Of a stretch of DNA of 64,000 nucleotides, positions 45,429 through 54,598 are shown piece by piece; position 1 is the stretch's first letter, and each line of letters begins with the position of its first letter. The notes below the pieces were generated by a model. The model was not told where the DNA came from, made no database searches, and saw nothing but the letters and a program-made list of their open reading frames with translations. A program made the translations under genes and the position numbers. The stretch covers positions 186,001 to 250,000 of the forward strand of contig CAXNKS010000001.1 in assembly GCA_964203055.1 (NCBI GenBank), in the 5' to 3' direction. Source of the stretch: Fontibacterium temperatum (lineage in GTDB: Bacteria; Pseudomonadota; Alphaproteobacteria; Pelagibacterales; Pelagibacteraceae).

Positions 45429-46042
45429 ATATTAATTTTGGTGCTCAAAATTCTATAGGCTAAAAATAATAAAACGCATCCGGACAGTCTGCTTATTAAA
45501 TTTGGATAATTTTTAAGAAAAATTGCAATTTTACTTGAAATGCCTGCATAAATTGTCAAAAAGAAAAAATCCAAAAATACATGCGTTGTCATTAAAATAG
45601 TAAAATGGATTATAAAATTATTATTAGGATCTAAAAAAGTAGGAAACATAACTAAAAAAAAAACTATAGCACCTGGACTAAATAAAGCAGAAATAAATCC
45701 ATCTTTAAATAAATCGAACGCTGATCGAGTACCGAATGTTTTGTCTATTGTAAGGCTAGTTTTTCTTACTAAAAACTTTATTGCTAAATAAATTAAATAT
45801 AATCCTCCAATCCATTTAAAAATATCTAAAATTTGCGGATTTGGCTTCATTAGCGAGTAAACAACAAATGTTGCACAGATCATTTGAATTGCATTGGCAG
45901 AAACATCTCCTAAACCTGTCCATAAACTTTTTGGAAAACCATAGTTCATGGAATTAGTAATAATTAGAATTCTTTGGGGCCCAGGAGTTATAAAGAGTAT
46001 GATTATTAATTGAACAAATAGTAAATAATTGTTTGGTATCAT
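45425..46042 (-). CDS. LysE/RhtB family amino acid exporter
   Basis: The 205-residue protein has six helices and the family N-terminus LFVQLIIILFITPGPQRILI with the conserved Pro-Gly-Pro, followed by GFPKSLWTGLGDVSANAIQM and FKWIGGLYLIYLAIKFLV. Members export lysine, threonine, homoserine or other small metabolites; the substrate is not evident. Its stop overlaps the reconstructed azlC start, so lysE-azlC-azlD form an amino-acid export operon running away from the methionine operon. Confidence 0.85.
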   Translation of the reverse strand: MIPNNYLLFVQLIIILFITPGPQRILIITNSMNYGFPKSLWTGLGDVSANAIQMICATFVVYSLMKPNPQILDIFKWIGGLYLIYLAIKFLVRKTSLTIDKTFGTRSAFDLFKDGFISALFSPGAIVFFLVMFPTFLDPNNNFIIHFTILMTTHVFLDFFFLTIYAGISSKIAIFLKNYPNLISRLSGCVLLFLAYRILSTKINI

Positions 46043-46061
46043 TGATAAATCTAGATCTATA

Positions 46062-46090
46062 TTGACTAATTATCTTAATAAAGTTATTTA
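46062..46090 (+). promoter_or_regulatory. sigma-70-type promoter of the metF operon
   Basis: TTGACT at 46062-46067 and TATTTA at 46085-46090 are separated by 17 bases. Transcription would start about 7 bases further on, right at the first pairing strand of the aptamer at 46097, which independently supports both calls. Confidence 0.6.
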
Positions 46091-46092
46091 AT

Positions 46093-46150
46093 TTATAGCG
46101 CTGAGTTATTTCAAATTGCGGGCGCTATATAAATCCAGCTAAAGCGAGGC
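46093..46150 (+). promoter_or_regulatory. SAM-II-type riboswitch aptamer
   Basis: AGCGC (46097-46101) can pair with GCGCT (46122-46126) as stem P1 around a loop TGAGTTAT...ATTGCGG. The 3' side ATAAATCCAGCTAAAGCGAGG resembles the conserved AUAAAU-xx-AGCUAAA-x-GG end of SAM-II aptamers that forms the H-type pseudoknot. This is the compact SAM-sensing class found upstream of methionine genes in alphaproteobacteria; SAM-V shares the same core and cannot be fully excluded. It precedes metF-metE-metZ, so S-adenosylmethionine probably represses the operon. Confidence 0.8.
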
Positions 46151-46156
46151 ATCTAT

Positions 46157-46182
46157 AACCGCCGCTTTATCTGGTGGTTTTT
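46157..46182 (+). terminator. intrinsic terminator forming the riboswitch expression platform
   Basis: AACCGCC (46157-46163) pairs with GGTGGTT (46173-46179), with one G-T wobble and a 9-base loop, running into a T stretch to 46182. Placed just after the aptamer and 38 bases before metF, it suggests control by transcription termination rather than only by masking the ribosome site. Confidence 0.7.
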
Positions 46183-46219
46183 AGAAAAATTTCCAAAAAC
46201 CTTTGTTATAAAATAAATT

Positions 46220-47107
46220 ATGAACAAAGATTTAAGTATTAGTTTCGAATTCTTTCCTGCTAAGGATGAGACAGGCCATAACAATTTATGGCTAAGTTTA
46301 AAAAAGTTAGAACAATTTTCTCCTAAATTTTTCTCAGTAACCTTCGGTGCAGGAGGTGGAGAACGCGATAAAAGTGATTTTTTAGTTAAAAAAATAAAAA
46401 ATCAATCCACTATTCCAGCAGCTGGACACCTTACTTGTGTTGATATGAGTAAGGATGAAGTTAACTCAGTTGCCCTTAGTTGGTTAAAAAATGGAATAAA
46501 TAAAATTGTTGCACTACGTGGTGACGTCAGAACTAAAAACTCAAAATATGCGCCACATAAAGAGGGATATATTAATGCCGCTGATATGGTTAAAGGTCTA
46601 AAAAAGTTAGGTAACTTTGAAATTGCAATAGCTGGATATCCTGAAAAACATCCGGAGTCTGAAAATGAGATTAAAGATCTTGAGAATTTAAAAAATAAAG
46701 TTGATCAAGGAGCAGATAAAATAATTACACAGTTTTTTTTTAATTACGAAAAATTTTTAAAATTTAGAGATAGAGCAGTTTCTCTTGGAATTAAAATTCC
46801 AATCATACCAGGTATTTTGCCTATAGATAATTTTGAAAAGGTAAAAAATTTTAGCTCAAAATGTGGAACAACAATTCCTAATTGGATTGAAAAAGAATTT
46901 GCAGGCCTTGAAACTGATAGTGAAATTCAAAAGATTGTTGGCGCAAGTATTGCATGTGATTTAGTCAAAAAATTACACGCTGAGGGAGTTGATGAATTTC
47001 ATTTTTATACCCTTAATAAATATGAACTTAGCTATGCAATATGTAAAAGACTTGTCGGCGATAAAATAGCAACCCAAAATAAACAACAGAAGGAGTTATA
47101 CGCATAA
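46220..47107 (+). CDS. metF: methylenetetrahydrofolate reductase
   Basis: MetF makes 5-methyl-THF, the methyl donor used by MetE downstream. The 295-residue FAD protein begins SISFEFFPAKDE and has FFSVTFGAGGGERDKSD, HLTCVDMSKDEV, NKIVALRGDV, IAIAGYPEKHPES and DKIITQFFFNYEKF, in the normal order. The stop shares one base with the metE start. It is the first gene after the SAM-II-like leader. Confidence 0.95.
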   Translation: MNKDLSISFEFFPAKDETGHNNLWLSLKKLEQFSPKFFSVTFGAGGGERDKSDFLVKKIKNQSTIPAAGHLTCVDMSKDEVNSVALSWLKNGINKIVALRGDVRTKNSKYAPHKEGYINAADMVKGLKKLGNFEIAIAGYPEKHPESENEIKDLENLKNKVDQGADKIITQFFFNYEKFLKFRDRAVSLGIKIPIIPGILPIDNFEKVKNFSSKCGTTIPNWIEKEFAGLETDSEIQKIVGASIACDLVKKLHAEGVDEFHFYTLNKYELSYAICKRLVGDKIATQNKQQKELYA

Positions 47108-49386
47108 TGATAAAAGTAAATTGTATTGGTTACCCAAGAATAGGTCCAAAAAGAGAATTAAAGAATGCTTTGGAAAAATATTGGAAATCTGAAATTTCTG
47201 AGGCTGATTTATTAAAGTGTGCTAGTGAATTAAAAAAAAATAATTGGCAAACACAAAAAGATAATGGTGTAGATTTTATTTGCTCAAATGATTTTTCTTT
47301 TTATGATCAAGTTCTAGATACTATTTGTTTGGTAGGCTCAATTCCAGAAAGATACAAACATAAAGACGATAAAGTTTCTTTTAAAACTTATTTTGCAATG
47401 GCACGTGGCTCTCAAACAAAAGATTTAGATGTTCCAGCGCTTGAAATGACAAAATGGTTTGACACTAACTATCATTACTTAGTGCCAGAATTTTCAAAAA
47501 ATCAAAAATTCAAATTAAGTTCAAACAAACCGTTTGATGAATTTGATGAGGCAAAAAAATTGGGCTTTAATACCAAGCCAATTATTCTTGGCCCTCTTAC
47601 TTTTTTAAGTCTTGGAAAGACTACAGATGAATCTTTTAAAAGCATTGATTTATTAGATAATTTGCTACCAGTTTATGCTGAAGTTTTATCTGGCTTAAAT
47701 AAGAAAGGTGCTGAATGGATCCAAATTGACGAGCCTATTTTAGTAAAAAATCAAAATGCTGATTTTACTAAACTAATCAAAAAAACTTTAAATCAATTAA
47801 AGAAATTTGCAGGTTCATCTAAAATTATCTTAACGACTTACTTTGAAAAGTTGGATGCTGAAGTTGAAAAAGAAATTTTAGAAAGTGATGTAGATGGTAT
47901 TCATTTTGATTTAATACGTGGAAATATTTCAAATATGAATTCTTTAAAAGATACTAATAAAACAATTTCTATTGGAATTGTTGATGGAAGAAATATTTGG
48001 AAATCTGATGTTAATAAAAAAATTGAACAAGTAACAGAGTATTCAAAAAATATAAAAAACCTATGGATCTCATCTTCTTGTCCATTACTACATACTCCCT
48101 ATGATTTGGGTTTAGAAACTAAAGTTCCTGAAAAAATTAGAAGATGGTTATCATTTTCTAAACAAAAACTTATTGAACTTAATCATATTAAAATTTCATT
48201 AAACAAAGGTAACAATGAAATCAAAAATTACTTAGATGATAATAAAAAAGATATCACAAGCAGAGCAACATCTGAGTTAATTCATGATGATAAAGTTAAA
48301 CAAAGAGCCAAAAATATTACAACGCAGATATTAAATAGAAAATCTAACTTTGTTAAAAGATCTGAAATACAAACGAAGGTATTTAATTTACCTTTATATC
48401 CAACGACAACTATTGGATCTTTTCCTCAAACATCTGATGTAAGAAATGCCAGAGCTAAATTTAAAAAAAATGAATTAAGCTTAAAAGAATATGAGGATTT
48501 TCTAAAAGTTAAAACAATCGATGCTATTAAAAAACAAGAGCAAATAGATATCGACGTTATTGTTCATGGTGAGTTTGAAAGAAATGACATGGTTGAATAC
48601 TTTGGTGAACAGCTTAAAGGATTTACATTTACATCTAGTGGCTGGGTACAAAGTTATGGATCGCGATGTGTAAAACCTCCAATTATATTTGGTGATGTTT
48701 CTCGTCCGCAATCTATGACTGTACAATGGTCAAAATTTGCACAACAACAAACAAAGAAAATCGTTAAAGGAATGTTAACGGGCCCAATAACGATTTTACA
48801 ATGGTCTTTTGTTAGAGATGACCAACCAAGAAAAGATACTGCATTACAAATTGCTTTTGCAATCAGAGATGAAGTTGAAGATCTTGAAAACAATAGTATT
48901 AAAATGATTCAGATTGACGAACCTGCTTTGAGAGAAGGTTTGCCTCTGAAGAAAAGTGATTGGAAACAATATTTAGATTGGGCTGTTAAAGCTTTCCAAA
49001 TTTCTGCTGCTGTAGCAAAAGATGAAACTCAAATACACACACATATGTGTTACGCTGAATTTGAGGATATTATTGATGCAATTGCTGCTTTAGATGCTGA
49101 TGTTATCTCAATAGAAACATCAAGATCTAGAATGGAATTATTAAAAACATTTGAAAAATTCAAATATCCAAACGAAGTGGGACCTGGTGTGTATGACATT
49201 CATTCTCCTAGAGTTCCTAATAAAAATGAGATGAAAGAACTTATTCAAAAAGCTTCTAAGTTAATTGATAAGAAAAGAATTTGGGTGAATCCAGATTGTG
49301 GACTTAAAACTAGAGGCTGGCCTGAGACAATAGCTGCGCTTGAAACTATGGTGCAAGCGGCAAAGGAATTAAGAACTGAGAAATGA
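47107..49386 (+). CDS. metE: cobalamin-independent methionine synthase
   Basis: MetE transfers the methyl of 5-methyl-THF (polyglutamate) to homocysteine without vitamin B12, important for a cell that may not obtain B12. The 759 residues match the two-barrel enzyme. N-terminal GYPRIGPKRELKNALEKYW; C-terminal TTTIGSFPQTSDVR and IDVIVHGEFERNDMVEYF; QIDEPALREGLPLK; and the zinc ligands in QIHTHMCYAEF and NPDCGLKTRGW are all present. It is coupled to metF (1-base overlap) and metZ (4-base overlap). Confidence 0.97.
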   Translation: MIKVNCIGYPRIGPKRELKNALEKYWKSEISEADLLKCASELKKNNWQTQKDNGVDFICSNDFSFYDQVLDTICLVGSIPERYKHKDDKVSFKTYFAMARGSQTKDLDVPALEMTKWFDTNYHYLVPEFSKNQKFKLSSNKPFDEFDEAKKLGFNTKPIILGPLTFLSLGKTTDESFKSIDLLDNLLPVYAEVLSGLNKKGAEWIQIDEPILVKNQNADFTKLIKKTLNQLKKFAGSSKIILTTYFEKLDAEVEKEILESDVDGIHFDLIRGNISNMNSLKDTNKTISIGIVDGRNIWKSDVNKKIEQVTEYSKNIKNLWISSSCPLLHTPYDLGLETKVPEKIRRWLSFSKQKLIELNHIKISLNKGNNEIKNYLDDNKKDITSRATSELIHDDKVKQRAKNITTQILNRKSNFVKRSEIQTKVFNLPLYPTTTIGSFPQTSDVRNARAKFKKNELSLKEYEDFLKVKTIDAIKKQEQIDIDVIVHGEFERNDMVEYFGEQLKGFTFTSSGWVQSYGSRCVKPPIIFGDVSRPQSMTVQWSKFAQQQTKKIVKGMLTGPITILQWSFVRDDQPRKDTALQIAFAIRDEVEDLENNSIKMIQIDEPALREGLPLKKSDWKQYLDWAVKAFQISAAVAKDETQIHTHMCYAEFEDIIDAIAALDADVISIETSRSRMELLKTFEKFKYPNEVGPGVYDIHSPRVPNKNEMKELIQKASKLIDKKRIWVNPDCGLKTRGWPETIAALETMVQAAKELRTEK

Positions 49387-50558
49387 AAAAAACAAAACTT
49401 GGAACTAACACTAATTTAATTCGAGGAGGATTAAACAGAAGTCAGTTTAACGAGACTTCTGAAGCATTATTTCTAACATCAGGGTTTGTTTACGATAGTG
49501 CTGAGCAAGCTGAAGCTATCTTTAAAGGTAGCAAGAAAGGCTTTCAGTATACTCGTTACTCAAATCCTACAGTTGAAATATTTGAGAAAAGATTAGCCCT
49601 ACTTGATGGTTCTGAGGACTGTTTTGCAACAGCAAGCGGAATGGCTGCTGTTTTTTTTTCATTAATGTGCCAATTAAAAGCTGGAGATCATTTAGTTTCC
49701 TCTTCTGCTTTATTTGGATCTTGCAAAGAGATTGTTAAAAATATTCTGCCTAGATATGGGATTGAAGTAACATTTATAGATGGAAAAAATATAAATGAAT
49801 GGAGAAAAGCTATTAAAAAAAATACAAAGATTTTTTTCTTTGAAACTCCTTCAAATCCACTTTTAGAATTAATTGATATTAAAGCAGTTTGTAATATCGC
49901 AAAAAAACATAAAATTAAAACTGTTGTTGATAATATTTTTGCAAGCCCTGTTTTGCAAAAACCGGTTTTATTAGGAGCAGATATTATTGTTTACTCTGGA
50001 ACAAAACATATTGACGGACAAGGACGAGTTTTAGGTGGAGCAATATTATCTTCAACAAAATTTAAAGAAAATGTTTTAAAACCTTTCTTAAGACACACGG
50101 GTCCTGCTATTAGTCCGTTTAATGCTTGGGTTTTACTAAAAGGTTTAGAAACTATTAAAATTAGAGTAGAAGCGCAGTCTAATATTGCTTTAGAAATTGC
50201 TCAATTTTTAGATAAGCATTCAAAAATTGAAAAAGTATTTTATCCATTTTTAAAAAATTTTTCTCAATACTCACTTGCTAAAAAGCAGCAAACTCTTGGT
50301 GGAACAATTTTAAGTTTTAAAATTAAAGGAAAAAAGAAAGATGCTTTTAAATTTATTAATAAATTAAAAATATTTGATATTTCTAATAATTTAGGTGATA
50401 CAAAATCTATTGTAACTCACCCAACTACAACAACTCATCGTATTTTATCTGAAAATGAAAGATTATCTCTTGGTATTACTGAAAATTTAATAAGACTTTC
50501 TATTGGTTTAGAAACAGTTTCTGATCTAAAAAAAGATATCTTAGCCGCGTTAAAATAA
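49383..50558 (+). CDS. metZ: O-succinylhomoserine sulfhydrylase
   Basis: MetZ uses PLP to make homocysteine directly from O-succinylhomoserine (or acetyl-) and sulfide, supplying MetE. The 391-residue protein has FLTSGFVYDSAEQAEAIF, YTRYSNPTVEIFEKRLALL, SGMAAVFFSLMCQLKAGDH and the PLP-lysine in IVYSGTKHIDGQGRVLGGA (about residue 205). Assignment as MetZ rather than cystathionine beta-lyase rests on GQGRVLGGA and operon context. ATGA overlap with metE. Confidence 0.9.
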   Translation: MKKTKLGTNTNLIRGGLNRSQFNETSEALFLTSGFVYDSAEQAEAIFKGSKKGFQYTRYSNPTVEIFEKRLALLDGSEDCFATASGMAAVFFSLMCQLKAGDHLVSSSALFGSCKEIVKNILPRYGIEVTFIDGKNINEWRKAIKKNTKIFFFETPSNPLLELIDIKAVCNIAKKHKIKTVVDNIFASPVLQKPVLLGADIIVYSGTKHIDGQGRVLGGAILSSTKFKENVLKPFLRHTGPAISPFNAWVLLKGLETIKIRVEAQSNIALEIAQFLDKHSKIEKVFYPFLKNFSQYSLAKKQQTLGGTILSFKIKGKKKDAFKFINKLKIFDISNNLGDTKSIVTHPTTTTHRILSENERLSLGITENLIRLSIGLETVSDLKKDILAALK

Positions 50559-50561
50559 AAA

Positions 50562-50867
50562 TTATATTTTTAATCTTTCAACAATCTTATTATTCAATAA
50601 ATGAGAATTTAAAATCTCATCAATATCTTCTGAGTTTTTAAAAGAGTACCAAATACCCTCTGGGTAAATGACCATTACTGGACCAGATTCACATCTATCT
50701 AAACAACCGGATTTATTAATTCTAATTTTTTTATTTAGTTTTAAGTCTTTTATCTTGATCTTTAATTCAGTTTGTAATTTTTCTGAATTCTTTGAACTAC
50801 AGCAACCTTTTGGATTAGAGTCGGGTCTTTTATTAATGCAACAAAAAACATGTTTTTCAAAAAACAT
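50562..50867 (-). CDS. thioredoxin-like [2Fe-2S] ferredoxin domain protein
   Basis: The 101-residue protein has HVFCCINKRPDSNPKGCCSS and SGCLDRCESGPVMVIYPEGIWY, which give the four cluster cysteines in the pattern of the thioredoxin-like ferredoxin (2Fe-2S) family, known from Shethna-type proteins and NuoE relatives. It is probably a small soluble electron carrier; the partner is unknown. It lies immediately after an SDR gene on the same strand, with no bases between, and converges on metZ. Confidence 0.88.
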   Translation of the reverse strand: MFFEKHVFCCINKRPDSNPKGCCSSKNSEKLQTELKIKIKDLKLNKKIRINKSGCLDRCESGPVMVIYPEGIWYSFKNSEDIDEILNSHLLNNKIVERLKI

Positions 50868-51620
50868 TTAAATATTCTTAGTTAAAATTCTCACTAAAAA
50901 AAAATAAATTGGTCTTGGTAATATTTGTAGAATTTTAAAAATAATTTTCATCTGTATTGGAAAAGTAATGTCATATTTTTTACTTAACAGTCCTTCAAAA
51001 ATAATTTCAGCAGCTTTATCTGCTTCCATAATAAATGGCATATCAAATGTATTTTTTTCTGTTAGTCTTGATTTAACAAAACCAGGATTAATAATACTTA
51101 AAGAAATATTATTTTTATCACAATCAATTTTAATAGACTCAAAATAATTAATCATAGCAGCTTTTGAAGGTCCATAAGATGAAGAGTTTGGTAATCCTCC
51201 AAGTCCTGCGAGTGAACTAATGGCTGCAAGATGACCAAATTTTTGTAACTTAAAATGAGGCAATAAAATTGAAAAACAATTAATCATACCAAAAAAATTA
51301 ACTGCAAAAGTTTTTTCAAATAAATCTAACCTAATATCAAAAGTATCATGCGGTTCATAATAACCAGAGCAATAAACAGCTAGATCAATAGTTTTAAATT
51401 CTTTTATAATTTCATTAATAATTCTCTGAGAATTTACTTTATCTGTAACGTCTAAAGAAAATGTTGATATTTTTGTTCTTTTCGAATTGAATTCTAATTT
51501 TAAATTTTGTAATTTTTCTTGAGTTCTTCCCAATAAAATTAAATTATCACACTGATCTAAGTATTTTTTGCCAAGTTCATAACCTATGCCGAAAGTAGCT
51601 CCTATAATTACAACATTCAT
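50868..51620 (-). CDS. short-chain dehydrogenase/reductase
   Basis: This classical SDR of 250 residues has the cofactor motif VVIGATFGIGYELGKKY, VYCSGYYEPHD in place of the usual NNAG, the catalytic serine in AAISSLAGLGG and YGPSKAAMINYFES with Tyr and Lys. ISLSIINPGFVKSRLTEKN and a hydrophobic C-terminal end (YFFLVRILTK) suggest a membrane-associated SDR of the kind that acts on lipids. Substrate unknown. The ferredoxin-like gene follows directly, so the two may work together. Confidence 0.82.
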   Translation of the reverse strand: MNVVIIGATFGIGYELGKKYLDQCDNLILLGRTQEKLQNLKLEFNSKRTKISTFSLDVTDKVNSQRIINEIIKEFKTIDLAVYCSGYYEPHDTFDIRLDLFEKTFAVNFFGMINCFSILLPHFKLQKFGHLAAISSLAGLGGLPNSSSYGPSKAAMINYFESIKIDCDKNNISLSIINPGFVKSRLTEKNTFDMPFIMEADKAAEIIFEGLLSKKYDITFPIQMKIIFKILQILPRPIYFFLVRILTKNI

Positions 51621-51680
51621 AAATTTTACTTGATTAGCAACTATTAAAAATTATCAATAGTGATATAAGATAATACTGAT

Positions 51681-53069
51681 ATGGCATCAAGAATTGAATC
51701 TGACAGTTTTGGTAAAATCAAAGTTCCAGGAGATAAATATTGGGGAGCTCAAACAGAACGTTCATTAAAATACTTTAAAATTGGAAAAATATTAGTCCCA
51801 CTAGAGATTATAAGAGCTATAGCCATTGTTAAAAAAGCCGCTGCTATCGTTAATTTTAAATTCAAATCATTAGATAAAAAAATTTCTCAAGCAATTATCA
51901 AGGCCTCTGATGAGGTAATTAAAGGAAAATTTGACAATCATTTTCCACTTAAAGTTTGGCAAACAGGTTCTGGAACTCAAACTAATATGAATGTTAATGA
52001 GGTTATTTCTAATCGAGCAATTGAAATTTTAGGTGGAAAAATAGGATCAAAAAAACCTGTTCATCCAAATGATCATGTAAATAAATCTCAATCTACAAAT
52101 GATACTTATCCAAGTGCTATTCACATAGCAGTTGCTATTGATGTAAAAGAAAGACTTCTTCCTTCTTTAAAATTATTGGAAAAAGAATTATCTGTAAAAG
52201 TAAATAAATTTAAAAATATAGTAAAAATTGGAAGAACACATCTTCAAGACGCAACTCCACTAACTTTAGGGCAGCAGTTTTCTGGCTATCACATGCAAAT
52301 CAAAAATTGCATTAAACGTATAGAGATAGCTTTAAAGGAAATGTATTTTTTAGCTCAAGGAGGAACAGCTGTTGGTACCGGTATTAATACTAAAAAAGGC
52401 TTTGATAAAAAAATTGCATTAGAGATTAAAAAGATTACTAAACTGCCATTTAGAACTGCTCCAAATAAATTTGAAGCACTTGCAAGTCATGAACCAATAG
52501 TTAATTTATCTGGTGCATTTAATACTCTTGCTGTTGCTATGATGAAAATTTCAAACGATATAAGATTTCTTGGGTCAGGTCCGAGAGCTGGTTATGCTGA
52601 GCTTATTCTTCCAGAAAATGAGCCAGGTTCATCAATTATGCCTGGCAAAGTAAATCCAACACAGTGTGAAGCTGTAACTATGGTTTGCACAAGAGTCATT
52701 GGTAACCACACAACAATTACTATTGCTGCATCAAACGGACATTTTGAATTAAATGTTTTTAAACCAGTAATTGGTCACAGCATGATTCAATCAATTGAAT
52801 TATTATCTGACTCTATTGAATGTTTTGTAAAATATTGTCTAAAAGGTCTTAAAGCAGATACAAAAAGAATTTCTCAGCTATTAAATAGTTCATTGATGCT
52901 AGTAACTGCTCTTGCTCCAAAAATCGGTTACGATAATGCTTCTATGATTGCGAAAAAAGCGCACAAGAATGGAACGTCTTTAAAAGAAGAAGCTCTGAAA
53001 AGCGGATTAGTTAATGAAAAAGAATACGATCGATTAATTAATCCAAAAAAAATGACTCATCCAAATTAG
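51681..53069 (+). CDS. fumC: fumarate hydratase, class II
   Basis: FumC hydrates fumarate to malate in the TCA cycle without an Fe-S cluster. The 462-residue protein shows ESDSFGKIKVPGDKYWGAQT, WQTGSGTQTNMNVNEVISNR, HVNKSQSTNDTYPSAIHIA, IGRTHLQDATPLTLGQQFSG and the family signature GSSIMPGKVNPTQCEAVTM. Aspartase shares the fold, but the wording of these motifs is FumC. It converges on the AsmA-like gene with a 4-base overlap. Confidence 0.95.
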   Translation: MASRIESDSFGKIKVPGDKYWGAQTERSLKYFKIGKILVPLEIIRAIAIVKKAAAIVNFKFKSLDKKISQAIIKASDEVIKGKFDNHFPLKVWQTGSGTQTNMNVNEVISNRAIEILGGKIGSKKPVHPNDHVNKSQSTNDTYPSAIHIAVAIDVKERLLPSLKLLEKELSVKVNKFKNIVKIGRTHLQDATPLTLGQQFSGYHMQIKNCIKRIEIALKEMYFLAQGGTAVGTGINTKKGFDKKIALEIKKITKLPFRTAPNKFEALASHEPIVNLSGAFNTLAVAMMKISNDIRFLGSGPRAGYAELILPENEPGSSIMPGKVNPTQCEAVTMVCTRVIGNHTTITIAASNGHFELNVFKPVIGHSMIQSIELLSDSIECFVKYCLKGLKADTKRISQLLNSSLMLVTALAPKIGYDNASMIAKKAHKNGTSLKEEALKSGLVNEKEYDRLINPKKMTHPN

Positions 53070-54553
53070 AACAAGAAACTATAAATTCTTGGGTCTAAAA
53101 CATTCATAATATCTTTATTTAAACGCAGATTAAATTCTTCCTGAACAATATTAAGATTATTTTTATTAAATTTTTTATTACTATTTCCAATAATTTCATT
53201 CACCACCACTCTTCCCTTTCTCATATTTAAATCACCTTTCATTATTCCAGAAAAACCATCATTTGGTAAAAGGGCTATCTTTTCCCTTGTTCCATTAGTT
53301 TTTTTATAAAAATTTTTAATATTTGCGACATTAATTTGTGAATTAAAAAAAAATATTGTTTCTCTATTCTGAGTAATAAAGCGACCATTTATTTTTAATA
53401 AATCATTAAATTTGGAAATTAAATTTAATTCTTTAATATTTACATCACCGCCCTCAACGACAATGATAGCGTTAGCATCAGAAAAGAGATCATGATTAGT
53501 AATCATATTTTTAAAATTTAATTTAAAGACACCATAGAAATCTTCATGAATATTAAATAATTTATTATTTACTAAATAATTTTTAAGATTGTCATTAGAT
53601 AATTTTTTAAAATTTGCATCTATAAAATTAAACTCACTAACTAATGAAAGTCTTGGTTTAAAATCAATTTTTGCAGAACCTTCACCTTTATATACAAAAG
53701 AATTAACTAAAATATTTTTTAAATCTACATATTCATCTTTTAAATCAAAATTAAACTGCAAAGTTAAATTATTTAATCCAATTGTGCTTAAAGAATTTAC
53801 AAATCTAATTTTTGCATTTCCTAAAAATTCACTTTTTAAAAAATTAATATCAGTCAAATCTGCATCAAAATAAAATTTTAGATCATTAGACTGTATAGAT
53901 AAATTACCAATACTTTTGTCTTTATTTTTTGCGCCTTGGAACTTGCTTGTAAAAGGTAAATTAAAAAAATTTCCCGTCAAATCAAATCTTTTGACACTCC
54001 CTTTGTCAAAAATAATATCACTATTAATATCACTAATCTCAATAGAATTTTTATTTGAAGAATATTTTAAATCTAAATTGTTAACCTTAATCACCTTAAG
54101 GCTTTTAATAGAATCTATATTTTTAAAAAAATTATCAAAATAGTTATTTTCTATTTCAATAATACCATCATTAACTTCAACATCCGTAATATTAAATTTT
54201 CTAAGAATTATATCAAAAATATTAATTCGAAGATTAATTTTATAAATATTGCCAATATAAACATCTTCTTTTTTGTTAGTTTCAAAAATATCTACTGAAA
54301 ATAATTCAATGTGAGGCCTTAAAAGTGGTTTATAAGTAATCTTTTCATTAATCCTAACCTTGATAAAAAATTTCTCCTGAATCTGATTTTCTATCTCAGG
54401 TTTATATCGTTCAAGATCTATAAAAAATGGTGATAAAAAAATAATAAAAAATATACCCGCAAAGGCAACCATCGCTCGGCTATAAACTTTATGATTATAA
54501 AAAGAGTTTAAAGTGATTAATAACTTTAAAGACTTTAATTTCCTAAGAATCAT
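53066..54553 (-). CDS. AsmA-like inner-membrane/periplasmic protein
   Basis: The 495-residue protein has an N-terminal membrane helix (AMVAFAGIFFIIFLSPFFI, about residues 28-46) followed by a long periplasmic beta-rich region. YKPEIENQIQEKFFIKVRIN and YKPLLRPHIELFSVDIFET closely follow the AsmA N-terminal pattern, and GGDVNIKELNLISKFNDLL near the middle-to-end echoes the AsmA C-terminal repeat. AsmA-like proteins are bridge-like lipid transfer proteins linking inner and outer membrane. It is short for the family, perhaps a reduced version. It diverges from uvrD. Confidence 0.72.
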   Translation of the reverse strand: MILRKLKSLKLLITLNSFYNHKVYSRAMVAFAGIFFIIFLSPFFIDLERYKPEIENQIQEKFFIKVRINEKITYKPLLRPHIELFSVDIFETNKKEDVYIGNIYKINLRINIFDIILRKFNITDVEVNDGIIEIENNYFDNFFKNIDSIKSLKVIKVNNLDLKYSSNKNSIEISDINSDIIFDKGSVKRFDLTGNFFNLPFTSKFQGAKNKDKSIGNLSIQSNDLKFYFDADLTDINFLKSEFLGNAKIRFVNSLSTIGLNNLTLQFNFDLKDEYVDLKNILVNSFVYKGEGSAKIDFKPRLSLVSEFNFIDANFKKLSNDNLKNYLVNNKLFNIHEDFYGVFKLNFKNMITNHDLFSDANAIIVVEGGDVNIKELNLISKFNDLLKINGRFITQNRETIFFFNSQINVANIKNFYKKTNGTREKIALLPNDGFSGIMKGDLNMRKGRVVVNEIIGNSNKKFNKNNLNIVQEEFNLRLNKDIMNVLDPRIYSFLF

Positions 54554-54598
54554 TTAATTTTTGATATATTATGTTAACTACTTGATCTATTTGATTTT

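Noticed and set aside
46183..46219. A second SAM-sensing aptamer (SAM-V) between the terminator and metF
   Set aside because: Only 37 bases remain, and no conserved core or pairing was found.
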